Shown here one piece after another: positions 46,001 through 59,100 of a stretch of 64,000 bases of DNA. The notes below the pieces were generated by a model. It ran no database searches, had not been told where the DNA came from, and worked only from the letters and a program-made list of their open reading frames with translations. Position 1 is the first letter of the stretch. Every line of letters starts with the position of its first letter. The position numbers and the translations under genes were made by a program. The stretch lies in NCBI GenBank assembly GCA_013396525.1, contig VWYX01002161.1:1-64000 (forward strand), read 5' to 3'. Source of the stretch: Chaetorhynchus papuensis (lineage: Eukaryota > Chordata > Aves > Passeriformes > Rhipiduridae).

Positions 46001-47120
46001 TCCTTGTTTTTTTGGCTGCTTCTGGCGTTCTCACCTTTCAGTGGCCCGGAGAGGAGCCCTCCAGGCTCCCTGTATCCCCTTGGCTATTTACAGCCAGACC
46101 CAGCAGCCACGTTTGTTAAGTTCTTGGAAGTGGAATCCTCTGGAACAGGAACCACAACGCTGCAGAGAGTCTGGAGGGAGGTTTGGTACAAATGCCTCGC
46201 CCATCAGTGCCTTGGGATGGGGTAATTGTCATTGCTCTGGGAGTTCTGCTGATTCCCCTGGGAACACAGAGTACCTTAGAAATGTGGTTATTTGTATCAC
46301 TGTATATGGGTCCACAAAAAGGATTTGTTTGGTTTTTGTTTTTTGGGGTTTTTTTTCCTGTATTGGGTGTTCAGGGTGAATTTGCTGAGACAGAGATAAA
46401 TCAAACTTGATATTTTAATGCTCCTTCAGACTTGCATCCCTGCAAGTGCTGATTGTGGCAAGGTGGAGTGAGGAACTCTGTGGTCAGTTCAGGGCACTGG
46501 ACGCATCTCTTCAGCCTGGAGATAAGGAGGCTCGTGGGAGACCTTCTTGCTCTCCACAACTCCCTGACAGGAGGGTGCAGCCAGGGGGGGTCTGGAGCTC
46601 CCCTTTTTGGGATGTGCATCCCAGAGCCCCTTCCACAGCCATGAGCAGGAGCAGCTGTCTGGCAGACTCCTTGAACAAAAATTCCAACAGCATCTTCTTG
46701 TTTTGAAGATGATCTCAGTTGTGCCTTGTTTTTTGGTAGTAAATCACTCCAGGTGAATTCTCCACTGGTGAAACTTAAGTAATTGTTAACAGTGTATTCC
46801 TGGACTGAAGAAATAGGGAAAAATCCTGTCCTTTTGAGTTTCCAGGCTTGCAATGCTGCTCAACCCAGGGAAGATGCACCCCTGGCTTACACTGTCAGGC
46901 AGTTTGATTTGTGTGGGTGGTGGAATTGATGCTGGTGAGTAATATTTTATTGTGTAACATTCAGATCAGGTGGAGCTGGGGCCTGTAAGCAGCAGTCAGG
47001 ATTCCTTCAGGGCCTGGAGCGCTGCTTGTGCCCAGAACTGGGCATTTCTCTCGTTACTGTGATCCAGAAGCATCACAAACCAGTTTAAGTCAAGTCTCTA
47101 AGTGTGCTCTTCTCCTGTAG

Positions 47121-50100
47121 GATTAAACCACCTGCCCTTTGATCCTGCCAGCAGCGAGTCCCTGGGGTTGGACAGCCCGGCTGAGGATGGAAGTGACCCG
47201 GGGAAGAGGAAGAGGAGCAGCATTCCCCCAGGTGAGCCCAGTGCCAGTTCCATTGCTGGCAGGAGACAAGGGATCCGTGAATCCAGCCTGAGTGCAGCTG
47301 CTGTGCAGGGTGGGCAGGGGGGCTGCAGCAGTTCCACCGCTGTGCCTGGGGCCAGGCTCAGACTGTGGGATCTCCCCAAGGAGTACACAGTGATAGAACA
47401 GGGGGAAATGGCTTCCCAGTGCCAGAGGGCAGGGATGGGTGGGATATTGGGAAGGAATTGTTCCCTGTGAGGGTGGGCAGGCCCTGGCACAGGGTGCCCA
47501 GAGCGGCTGTGGCTGCCCCTGGATCCCTGGCAGTGTCCAAGGCCAGGTTGGATGGGGCTTGGAACAACCTGGGGTAGTGGGAGGTGTCCCTGCCCATGGC
47601 AGGGGGTGGGATGGGATGTTTTTTCATGTGCCTTCCAACCCAAACCTTCTGTGATTCTCTATACCTGTCCCAATAGATTTATTTTCTAATTGGACAGAAT
47701 CTGGCTCTTCCCTGAAGAGTGGGTTGAGCTCTGGTTTTGGGTGCTGACACTGCAGAGCCTCGCTGGGCAGAGCTGAGATCTGCTCTAAGCCCTTAATCAC
47801 TTTTATGTTCTTCTCAACAGATGGTGGCAGAAATCTGAGCCTGGACTCCATTCCGATGGGATTGCCAATGTCCGACCCGACCGCCTGGGCCACCGCCATG
47901 AACAACCTGGGCATGGCTCCCATGGGCATGACAGGACAGCCCCTCCTGCCCGGTGAGCTGAGCCTGCCACGGCTCTCTGGGAACAGCCTGTGCAGTTGGG
48001 CAAACACCCCCACATACAGACTGAGCTGTTTCACAGTTCAAACAGGAAGGTTTCTTGTCCATTCCTCAAAACGCTGGTTGATGGCAGAGGATTGGCCTCA
48101 GAGCTGTGTTTTTGCTGTGACTATGTTTCAAAATACTGAGGAGATGGTAGGTTCTTAGCTGCTGGAATTGCTGCACTTGTCTGGTTGGTGAGATGGTGCC
48201 CTAAATCCCAGAACCATTTAGGCTGGAAAAGACCTCCAGGATCATTGAGTCCAACCTGTGCCTGATCCCCACCTTGTCAACAGCCCAGAGCACTGCGTGT
48301 CATATCCAGTCATTCCTTGGACTCCACTCCTTGCAATGCCTGACAACCTTTTCCATGTACAAATTCTTCCTGATGCCCTTAAGCCTGTGTCACAACTGTC
48401 TGTGCTGCTGAACTGCTTAATACAACCAAACTGGGCCAGGTTTTCCACTGTTCCATATGTCACAGGTGTCTTTTTGTGGACAAACCTCTCTGGGAAGGGT
48501 TTGGCACTGGATGGGAGCCAGTTTCTACAGAGGAAAGAAGGACGTAGTTTATTTTAACAGAGGAAAGCTACTTGACTGTGACAATGAGCAGTGAAGTCGT
48601 TTTAAAGCATTATTTTAAGGGCACAATCTAAAGTTTGATGTTGTCACGTTGCCGATTTTCACCGGCACGTGTGGGAGCGTTCCCTGTTTGCTGTCAGAGC
48701 TCACAGTCACTGTAGGACTCTAGCCCCCCGCTTGACTCCCTTATTCTCTCCCCCATTTAGATTTTGATCCTGCTCTTGGAATGATGACTGGAATCCCTCC
48801 GATCAACCCCATGATGCCAGGGCTGGGGATCGTCCCCCCTCCCATCCCTCCGGACATGCCGGCCGTGAAGGAGATCATCCACTGCAAGAGCTGCACTCTC
48901 TTCCCACCTAACCCACGTAAGTGTCTGCTTGTGCTTTGTCTCTGTAGGAGTATCCCCGTGTTCATGTTTATATAACCCCAGGTGTGTGTGGGAAAAGGGC
49001 CATTCCCGTGACTCACTGCTGGCAGGAAGGTGGCAGAGCAACAGGAAAAGCCTGTTCTTGTCACTGAGCGTTTGCCATCTCCAGAAATAGCCTTTGCAGT
49101 TGCTAGATTGATAAGGACTGGGGAAAAAAACATTCCAGTCACTGGGTATTTGAAGTGTTCATGGTTTGATTCTCATGGGTAGTGTGAGGTGTAGCTCAAG
49201 CACACAAGCCTGGAGCGTGTGCAGTTGCAGCACGGAGAATGCCCTGAGCATGTTTTGTATGTGTTATTTACATTAGGGCAGTTTTTAAAGCTGTGATTTT
49301 GTAGCACCTCCCATGCTAAAGCTGGGAGCTCCTGGTGCTGCTTGTGTTCTTTGACAGCAGCTCAGTGAACCTCCTGCACTCGGGAGAGTGTTTGGAGGGC
49401 TCCAGGCTCCCAAGGTCTTCTATTTGGGAACATGCTGGTGAATGTGCTTATCTTTATCCAGCACCTCAGCAGTGCTTTGGATCCACTCCATAAATCTGAG
49501 TGTGGCATAGCCAGGTGTGTGTTTGGAGGAAGCCAGGAAGGTGTGGTCATCCCTCAGGAGAGAGGAGCAGGTGGAAGGAACGTGTGCTGGCAACCCAAAA
49601 CCTGACCTGCTCTGCTTCCTCCCTTCAGATCTTCCCCCTCCGGCCACGAGAGAGAGGCCCCCCGGGTGCAAGACCGTGTTTGTTGGAGGCCTGCCGGAGA
49701 ACGGGACGGAGCAGATCATCATGGAGGTGTTTGAGCAGTGTGGGGAGGTCATAGCTATCCGCAAGAGCAAGAAGAACTTCTGCCACATCCGCTTTGCTGA
49801 GGAGTTCATGGTGGACAAGGCACTCTACCTGTCTGGTGGGTGTGTTTGGCTCAGAGGGAAGCTTAAAATTCTGGGACAGAACCGTGATGGTGCCTTTATG
49901 GACAGAATAGTGGGAACTGGGGCAGATTTCTTTGCTGCTGTGTCAGTTTGCCTTCTGCTGCTGTTGAATTTCTGCTTAAATACAAGAAAACAGCTCCTGA
50001 GAGGAAAGGCAGCGATGCTTTGTCACCTGAAAACGTACACAAAACATTGGGCTGAGGTACAGAGTCTGTCCCCATCTTACACGGATAAGTGCCCAGCTCA

Positions 50101-53100
50101 TTCTACAGATAGTGCCTAAAAAAATGGGCAGTTGCTCCTAATTTGCTGGCTGGGCTGGTGGGCTCGGCTTAGTGGGGTTCTATTTGGCTGGTGGGCTCGT
50201 CTTAGTGGGGTTTGATTTGGCTGGTGGGCTTGGCTTAGTGGGGTTTGATTTGGCTGGTGGGCTCGTCTTAGTGGGGTTTGATTTGGCTGGTGGGCTTGGC
50301 TTAGTGGGGTTTGATTTGGCTGGTGGGCTTGGCTTAGTGGGGTTCTGTTTGGCTGGTGGGCTTGGCTTAGTAGGATTCTCTTCCCCGTTAGCCGTCGGGG
50401 CTGAACCCCCTGGGCTCCTTTTGCCACGGGAGCCCCAGGTAAGCCCCTGTGCTAGCCGAGCACCCCTCGTTCCCGCAGGCTACCGCATCCGGCTGGGCTC
50501 CAGCACAGACAAGAAGGACACGGGGCGGCTGCACGTGGACTTTGCGCAGGCGCGGGATGATCTGTACGAGTGGGAGTGCAAGCAGCGCATGCTGGCGCGC
50601 GAGGAGCGGCACCGGCGCCGCCTGGCCGAGGAGCGCTTCCGCCCGCCCTCCCCGCCCCCCGTCGTCCACTACTCCGACCACGAGTGCAGCGTGGTGGCCG
50701 AGAAGCTCAAAGGTGAGCGGGGCTGGGCGGGCAGCGCTCTGTGTTCTCCGGGGGTCAGCGCACGGCGGCTCTCCCGCCAGCTTCCTTCTTTTTGTCAAAA
50801 AATACCCCTGCACCGGAATCGTATTTGTAGAATCTCAGGATGGAGAGGACCTGCAGGCTCACCCAGCCCAGCCTTTTTTAGCAAAAGCACGGTCTAGACC
50901 AGATGGCCCAACACTCTGCCCTGCCCAGTCTTGAAAGCCTCTGGTATTGGGGAATCCAGCACTTCCACAATGCTGCCATTGTGAAGAGTTGTCCCCAGGA
51001 GTACCCGTTCCCCCTCATCCTTTCCATGTGACTCCCTTGTAAAAGAGGAGTTTCCATCTTCATAGCCCTCCCCAGGACACAGTGATGATTTAGTGATGAG
51101 GTCTCCCCATAATCTTACTTTCCCAAGGCTGAACAAACCTGTTGAGTGCAGCAAACTTGAGCAGATAAAAACTGTTCAGTACAAGTTTCTTCCAGATAAT
51201 TTTGGTTAAGGTTGAAAGGACTAGGGTAAGACCTTTCTTGAAAGCCTGAGATTCATGTGTGACCTGGTGATTCTGGAGCTGGAGGACATTTCCTTACAGG
51301 GTCCATCTGAGTAGACATGAAGTTTTCCAGTGAGTTTCTAGTGCTCGTTCCTCCTCTTGCTGCCTCAGCAGGTGATTTGCTCCATCAGCTTGGTGCTAGA
51401 CTTGCCTTCCTTTGTACAGCCAGGTGTTCAGATCCTTCCCTGCTCCCAGGAGTTGTGATCGGTCACCTGAAGGACGCTGTCTTTTGAAGGAGCAGTTCAG
51501 CTCCAGGAAAAGGACCTGAAAGCTGCCCAGGCCAGCTCAGAGCTGTGGGGTAAAGCTGTCCTTTCTTGCTGCAGATGACACCAAGTTCTCGGAAGCCATC
51601 CAGACCTTGCTGACCTGGATAGAACGTGGGGAAGTGAACAGGAGAACTGCCAACAACTTCTACTCCATGATCCAGTCGGCCAACAGCCACATCCGCAGGC
51701 TCGTCAACGAGAAGGCGGCTCACGAGAAGGAGATGGAGGAAGCTAAGGAGAAGTTCAAGCTGGCTCTCTCAGGGATCCTGGTGCAGTGTGAGTGGTGTCT
51801 CCAGGCTGGATGTTGGTTGTCTGCTGTAGGGAAGACTTAATTTCCAGAGTCTGGAGAGGTCCTGCTAAGAGGGCTCTGGGAAAAGAAGTGGCAGTCGCTT
51901 CTGTGCAGCTACGGCTGATTTGGGATCATGTGGCACTAACCTGGCAAAAATTCCTTGTGGGACTTTTTACTGGAGTAAGAGTCCACATCTGGGGGGAGGA
52001 GAGAATGAATTCTGAATTTGTTTCCTCCTAATTATCGTCTGTTATTAGTTCTGTCATCTTTTCAACCCCTCCTGTGCACAGACAAGGTAAGTTCCTGGGA
52101 ATCTGGTGCCTCAGCCAAGTGTGCAGGATTTGTTCACCAAAGGTAGGACGCAGCAGAGTGCTTCCAACATCCTGCTGCAGAACCTGGGTCTTTAAATCCC
52201 AGTACTTTATAAAATCAGGAAATCAAGGAGGAGGCATGGACTGTATTAATTCCAGGATGTGATTTGTAACAGTTCCACAGACCATTCATTGCCTCTTACA
52301 CATCCTTGCTTTAATAAATCTGAGTATTTTTACTTTTTTCCAAGTACCTTTCTCCAAAATTGTACTAATTCCCCTTGAGCCCCTTGCCTAGCTTGTGAAC
52401 ATTCTTAACTTTTGGTTTTGTATCTAATTATTTTAGCTGTTAGTTGATTTTTTAAAATTTTTTTTCTTTAAATTCTGTTAATGGTAAAAACTACGGGCAC
52501 TCGGTCCAGAGGGACATACAGTGAGCACTGCAGAGTAAGTAGTAATAGAGACTAGTGTGTAACTCCACTGTCTGAAACCAAGATGGATATCTCAGCCACT
52601 CTTAGGTTACTCTAAGGAGCAGGGAGATGTGTCTATTTTGTGAGAATTATGGGTACTGCATCACAAGCACAGAAAAAATCAAGTGGATGTGCTTTGTGCT
52701 GTGGGTGAGCTCTCAGCCAAGGAGGAGCACTTTGTGTATTCCAAATCCTGCTATTTTCTAGAGAAGCAGAAGGAATAAATCCCAGGACCAAGAAAAGGTG
52801 ATGGCTGGTGCCTTTGCTTTGATCCTGGTCCTTTTCCTGTAGCTCACACAGGCTGTGGCACTGTCCAAGGGCCAGAACTTGTGCTTGTAGCTCATCAGCC
52901 TCTTTCAGAGGTGAGTCCTGCCCCTCTGAACTTCCCACACTCCCAGCCAGCCTCGCACAGCGTACTTGGATATTTTTCAGCACCTGTGCTGCCTTTTTCT
53001 CCACGTGTCCTGCCTTTTTCCCAGCTGAGAGCAGAGCCCACTCCCCAGCTGGCCGTTGCTCCCAGAGCGTTTGGCACTGGCCTGGTGCAGCCCACAGGGC

Positions 53101-56100
53101 TCCTTCCAGGCACTGAGCCCCTTCCCCGAGCGTAGCGTCAGCGCAGTGCAGTGTTGTGAGAAAAGGGGAGCCAAACCACCTGCCTGATTCCACTTTTTTA
53201 CTCCTTTACTCCTCTTGTTCGCCCTCTCTGGATGCTATTCGGGCCCGATTTGCTGCTGATTTGCTACTCCAGTCGAGCAGATAGTGGCCGTGTACCATTC
53301 TGCCTCCAAACAAAAGGCTTGGGACCATTTCACGAAAGCTCAGCGTAAGAACATCAGCGTGTGGTGCAAACAAGCAGAGGTTGGTAATCTTTTCTTGTGT
53401 TAGATCCTCCAGCACGGTCTCTTGCTTGTCAGGATGTTGATGTTCAGTTTGCACGATGCTCGCGTGGATAACAGCACCTTCCTTCACAGTGTGAGGTGGG
53501 GGTCACTCGGGAGGCTCTTGTGGTACAGGTAATAAATTTTCTCTTGGTATTTGTGTCACCAGTAGCAATACATGGAGACCTGTCTGCTGATGGAAGTTGT
53601 GCACAGTAACAGTCATCATAACAATAATAAATATTGATTTTTCTGCTGGTTTTAATATTAAAGTAAGAAGGATTTCTAGAGAGATGATTAAAAAAACAAC
53701 AACAAACTCTTTAAGTGTCATCAGAATCTGTTTTATCACATTTTTATGTGATATTTCCACCTTGAGAGGTGGAAGTGATTGCAGATGAACAGCCTGGAAA
53801 GCTTGAGGGCGGATGTTCTCACGTTTGTGTATTTATCCCATGAAGTGACTTGATGAAATGTGTGGTGTAAAGATGGTGATCAGGAAAGAGCTGATGGAAG
53901 GAGGCTTGTGACTCCCACAGCTCTTCCTGCAGGAGGAAGAGTAGTTCTTAGTCCGATAAGAATTGATCAAATCGGATAAGGGAGTCAGGCAGAATGTCAG
54001 AAATAAGGATGCTGAGGTAAAGAAAGGGTGTCCACTGGGAAGTGATGGGTGGGGAGATGTTTGTCCTGGGGGCTGTGGTGAAATCCGTGCTGCCAGCTGT
54101 CACCTTGGGCCTGCAGGACCTTGCACTTGGCCTTGTTGAGTCTCAGGAGGTTTGATCCCACTCCTCCACCCTGTCCTGGTCCCTTTGGCTGTCATTCCTT
54201 ACCTCTGCTGCAAATCTTCCTGTGGTTCTGGGTTTGTCTGGGATATTGAGTTCCTTACTACAAACTTGGAAAGCAAGTCTATCCCAGCAAAGCCAGGAGC
54301 TGTCTTTCACCTTTAAGATTTTTTAACATCCAGAGGGAATTTGGGCAAAGCTGAGAGGCTGGTGATCCATGATCAGTGCAGGCCAGGGATCCCCGTGGGC
54401 TGGAGGTGTCCAGGCCTGTGATCCCCGTGGATTGGGGTGTCCAGGCCTGTGATCGCCGTGGATTGGGGTGTCCAGGCCTGTGATCCCCGTGGATTGGGGT
54501 GTCCAGGCCTGTGATCCCCGTGGATTGGGGTGTCCAGGCCACCTTGCTGTACAGCTGCAGCCTGAGAAGGCTCTGGATCATACCCAAGCAGGTGGTTGAT
54601 CCTGCACCGTGCTGGGACACTCTAAAGGCCCATGCTGTCCTGGGAGGTGTCCAGCTGTGATCCCCCCATGAGACTGCACTTGTGGGACTCATCAGAGCCC
54701 ACTGAGTCAAACCTTGGCAGCAGCCAAAAGAGGAGCCAAGGTTCCTTTTGCACCTGGGAAGCCAAGTGCAATCTGATTCAGATTCACTCTGGGCCCAGTG
54801 CTCCCGTCCTTCCCTGCCTTCTGATCGCTGGCTGTGGCTGGGGTGGGAGCTCTCTCTCCAGCTGGAGTTGTCTTTATTCCAAGGTAAGTCCTCCCAGTGG
54901 GAGGAGGCTGTGAGACCACTGGCGAGGCCTCTTTCAGCTGCCAGGCTCAGACTGCTGCTCTCCCCCAGCTTAGGGACTGCTCTTAAAAGAAGGTGGAAGC
55001 CCCAAGATGCAGCTTCTTGGTACAGGTGTTGGCAGATATAGATATATTTATAAAAGCATTGCAAGTATATGATACATTTTTAGGTGTAACTTAAAATGTC
55101 TCTCAGCTCACTGTAGATCTCAGATGCTGGCTAAAGGGTCTCTCAGCCTTTTGGGGTCACCTTGAGGAGGTCCCTGTACATGCAGGGGTGCAGCTGCAGC
55201 TTGGTTTGTTCTGCCCAGCTCAGGTTGGGACTTTGGGCTCCAGAGAATTAGGGCTGACTCCAGTTCCTCACACAGCAAGGCTGACCTGCCTCGTCACAAG
55301 AGCAGGAGGGAGATGGAAGAGTCAGTAATCCCAGTAGCACTGACAGGGTGTGCTGGATATTGCCCTTGATCTAATAATCTGTGCCAGTTTTTGAATCATA
55401 TCCTGGAGTTGTGTTTTGCAGACCCAGATTTCAGCAAGTTTTCATCCAGACAACCTGTTCCTCGAAATGTGTATTGAAACCCCCTCTGCTTTCTGAACCC
55501 CAGGAAATCCGTAACATCCACAATGATGAGCTGATGGGCATCCGGAGGGAGGAGGAGATGGAGATGTCTGATGAAGAGATAGAAGATCCGTCAGAGATGA
55601 AAGAAACGGAAGAGTCAGGTAAAATCCCTTTTTGCAGCTCATAACGTGCTTCTCTTCAGCAGTTTTTTCAGGAGTCCCATTCTGAGTGTTCTGTACCCCA
55701 GAGTGGCCACGGGCAGAGCAGAACCAGTGCAGTTACCTGGAGCTGTTTCCTCTCGGTGCCTGGGTCTGCAGCCAGGGTCTGTCACTGCTCCCTGCCACAC
55801 TCAGGGGCACCTAAAGCAGTGTCTGAGCTGCTGTTCCTGTGAGAGGGCTGGGATTCCTAGAGCTGGATGTGGAGGAGCCCTCTGGCAGCAGGGAGCCTTG
55901 TCCTGTCCCTCCATCCTTTGTCCGAAGTCCCTCTCCAGCTCTCTTGAGCCCTTTTAGGCCCTGGAAGGGGCTCTGAGGTCTCCCCCAGAGCCTTCTCTTC
56001 TCCATGCTGGACACCCCCAGCTCTCCCAGCCTGGCTGCAGAGCAGAGGGGCTCCAGCCCTGTGATATCCCAAACAGCAGGAGCCATTCCTTTGGGCGCTC

Positions 56101-59100
56101 AGGGTTTGTAAGTGGGAGCTGCTGAGCCCGTGTGCAGGTGGGGAGGGCTCCCAGGGGCTCCCTGCTGGCAGCTGTGTGACCCCGGGGCTGTCCCCAGCGC
56201 TGGTGTCGCAGGTGGAGGCGCTGAAGGAGGAGAACGACAGCCTGCGCTGGCAGCTGGACGCCTACCGCAACGAGGTGGAGCTGCTCAAGCAGGAGCAGGG
56301 CAAGGCCTCCAGGGACGAGGACACCACCAAGGAGCAGCAGATGAAGCTCCTCCAGCAGGCTCTGCAGGGCATGCAGAAGGTGGGCCCGGGATTTTCCATA
56401 GCTGGGGTCGTGCCGCAGGGGAAGGGGCTGGGATGGGCGGCAGCAACACGTGGAAAAACACTCTGGATTTTAGCAGGATCCAAACTGGCAAGGGGGAGCA
56501 ACTCTGTCGTTTCCAGTGTTGCTAAAAAAACCCCCAAAGCAAATATTGAAAGCAGGGATTGTGCGTGAGCTGATAAGTCCCATGGAAGCAATCCATAGTT
56601 AATGGATTCCTTGTGTGCTCCTTTAGTGTGACTTCCAAAGTGCCCGGTCTGTCCATGTCCAGCTGAGTAAGGAAGTGGGAAATCTCGTCCTTTGGGGTGG
56701 AATTACTGCCCCCTGTTTACACAACCAGGCTTTTTTCTATGCTGACAGGCAAAGGCATTTCTCAGGTGCACTGCAGATCCTTCTTGTTGTATGCTTCACC
56801 TTGTAATGGTTCTGGATACGACCGATCTGGTCCTCTTGAAAAAGCCCTTCTAAATTTTATAGTCTTTGAACAATAGTTGGTGGAAGGCAGGTTAAGAAGG
56901 TGGCAGGCAGGTTAAGAGTTTATCTTTTCTCTTCCAGCATCTTTTGAAAGTCCAAGAGGAGTACAAAAAGAGAGAAGCTGAGTTGGAAAAAGTGAAAGAA
57001 GACAAACTGAAAATAGAAACATTACTAGAAAACCTGAAGGAGCAGGTATGTGCCATCCTGGTCTTCCTTGTGCAGTGCTTGGATTTTCTCATCCCTCAGG
57101 AGTGTGGTGAAGGACTTCTGTCCTTCTGCACTCCTGGTGAGGATGCCCAGCCCTGGTTTGGAGCAGTTGTCCTTGGAAAGTGAGGAGAAATTACCTGTCA
57201 GACTGCAGGATGTCTGTCAGTAATGGACTTGTGATGCTTCGTGTACCTGTGAGACAATCTCAGCAACTGTATAAATAAAATGTAACTGTCACTGGACAGT
57301 GTACAGTGGCATCACAGCTGGAACGGGGTTTTCTGTAACCTGAGCCTTTAAAAGAATAGAAAAAGGTCTCAATTATCAGGCTCTGGTATTTACAGTTGTG
57401 GTTTGGGAACACGTTTTGATCTGCCCTCCTTAAAACACTTTGGAACTGGAAGTTTTTGTGAGTTCTAATATTTTTATGCTCGCTGTGTTTATTCCAAACA
57501 GAAATCAATACAGAATTCCAAGCAGAAATCCATAGTGCTGCTTCTCAGGTGTGATCCACTCTGGTTTGATTGTGGATCAGAGCATGAATCTACACTTGCC
57601 TGCTCCTTTCCTCTATAGCACAAGACACAATTACACAAGAAGCGTGAGGCAGCACTCTCCCCCTTGGCCCACAGAGCCTGATACTGGGTTTATCTCACTT
57701 TCCATCTTTAGTCCCACATTTTTGTGCCAGGAGCTAGGGAAGATAACAAATGCTATTCTACTAACTAAAAATGGCTTTGTGTATTCCTGTAATCATCAGA
57801 GCAGGAGCTTCAAAACAAAAATGACAGATTATCATCAGTAATCTTTCCTTTCTTTGCCCTTATATAGCAGAGCATGGCAGATGAAGAGGACAAGGAGGGA
57901 GATGCAGCTGACTGCCAAGGCAGTGTAAGTCCAAGAGCTGCTTCTCTGGGACAGTGGAAGGTGTCCCTGCCCGTGGAACGGGGTGGGCTCTGAGGTCCCT
58001 TCCAACCCAACCCATTGCATAGTTCTGTGATCTCCAGGAGAAGGCAGGCTGTGGGTTTGCAGTGCAGCTGCTGGGCTGCAGTCCCTGGATCAGCTTCCAC
58101 AGGGCAGAGCTCCTCTTTCTCCCCTGGAAGCAAATGTGGGGGCTCAGGCCCTTCGGGCACAGCCTCAACCCTGTGCAGCTGAGAACTGCACTGGTGTAAG
58201 AATTTGAGCGAACCCAGGGGACCACTCAATTCTATCTTTGTCCCTGGCCTCCCTCCAGCCCATCTCAGTGGTCACTGGAAGCTGTTCCCAATTATAGCTG
58301 TCCACAGCTCTCAGGCCACTGGAATTCCGCATAAAACTGGGGGATAAAAGCAACTCCTGCCTTTAGTGCCCCCACCGTCCTTGCACTGTTGTGTTTGTGT
58401 CAGGGATAATAAATGGTGCCAAACTCTGTTTTAATTCAGTACCACAAACTCAAGTCAGGCACAGTCTGATCCTGAGCCCTGTGCAGCCCCATGGCACTTG
58501 ATTAATCACATTTGTCTCAGTTTGGGCATTTGAAAAACAAACCTCTGCAGCTGAATTAGTCATGGCAAGGCCACGGTCTGGTTTGTGTTTTGTTGTTTAA
58601 ATCAAGGCCCTTCTGGAGCAGATGTCATGTCAGAGAGCAGGGCTGGTACAGGGTGCGTGGTGGCATCTGCTGAACTTTGTGGCCTTTTCATCTCCCTTGG
58701 TGGATCAGGCCCAGCAGCACGGACACAGCTGTGCTTTGTTGGGAGCATTTTGGAAAATAGCAGATACAGCAGTGATGGCTGCAGTGACTCAGGAAACCGG
58801 GAAAACACACCTGCATGCCCTGTTGAGCCTGCCCAAGGCAGTGCCTGGTGTGCCAGGTTGTCTGGAATGTGCCCTGGGGGTTTGTTTTGCAGGAGAGCAG
58901 CACATCCAGAGTTTGTGCCTGCAGCCAGGAGAAGGAATGTCCAGTGGAGAAGACGTTGAGCAACAGCCCTGTGAAATCTGAGCGAGAAGTTCTCTTGGTT
59001 GGTGAGTCCTGCTGGGCTCGGTGGGGATGCTGGGGGAACCTGCTTCAAGGTGCCCTTGCACTCCTCCTGCCCACCTCTGGCTCCTTTGGTTATCCCAGGG

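Larger units (their letters stand above)
40361..47120 (+). other. Presumed ENOX2 intron 1
   Basis: About 6.8 kb without a strongly supported exon. It holds a CR1 fragment (40445-40680), an AT-rich block near 41200-41270 and a polypyrimidine tract (41845-41895). One candidate coding exon ends at 43050. Confidence 0.55.

Noticed and set aside
50172..50897. 241-codon plus-strand frame with LVGFDLAGGLG repeats running into ENOX2 exon sequence
   Set aside because: The repeat part is an intronic 33-bp array; the ENOX2 exon starts at a proper acceptor (50479) inside it.
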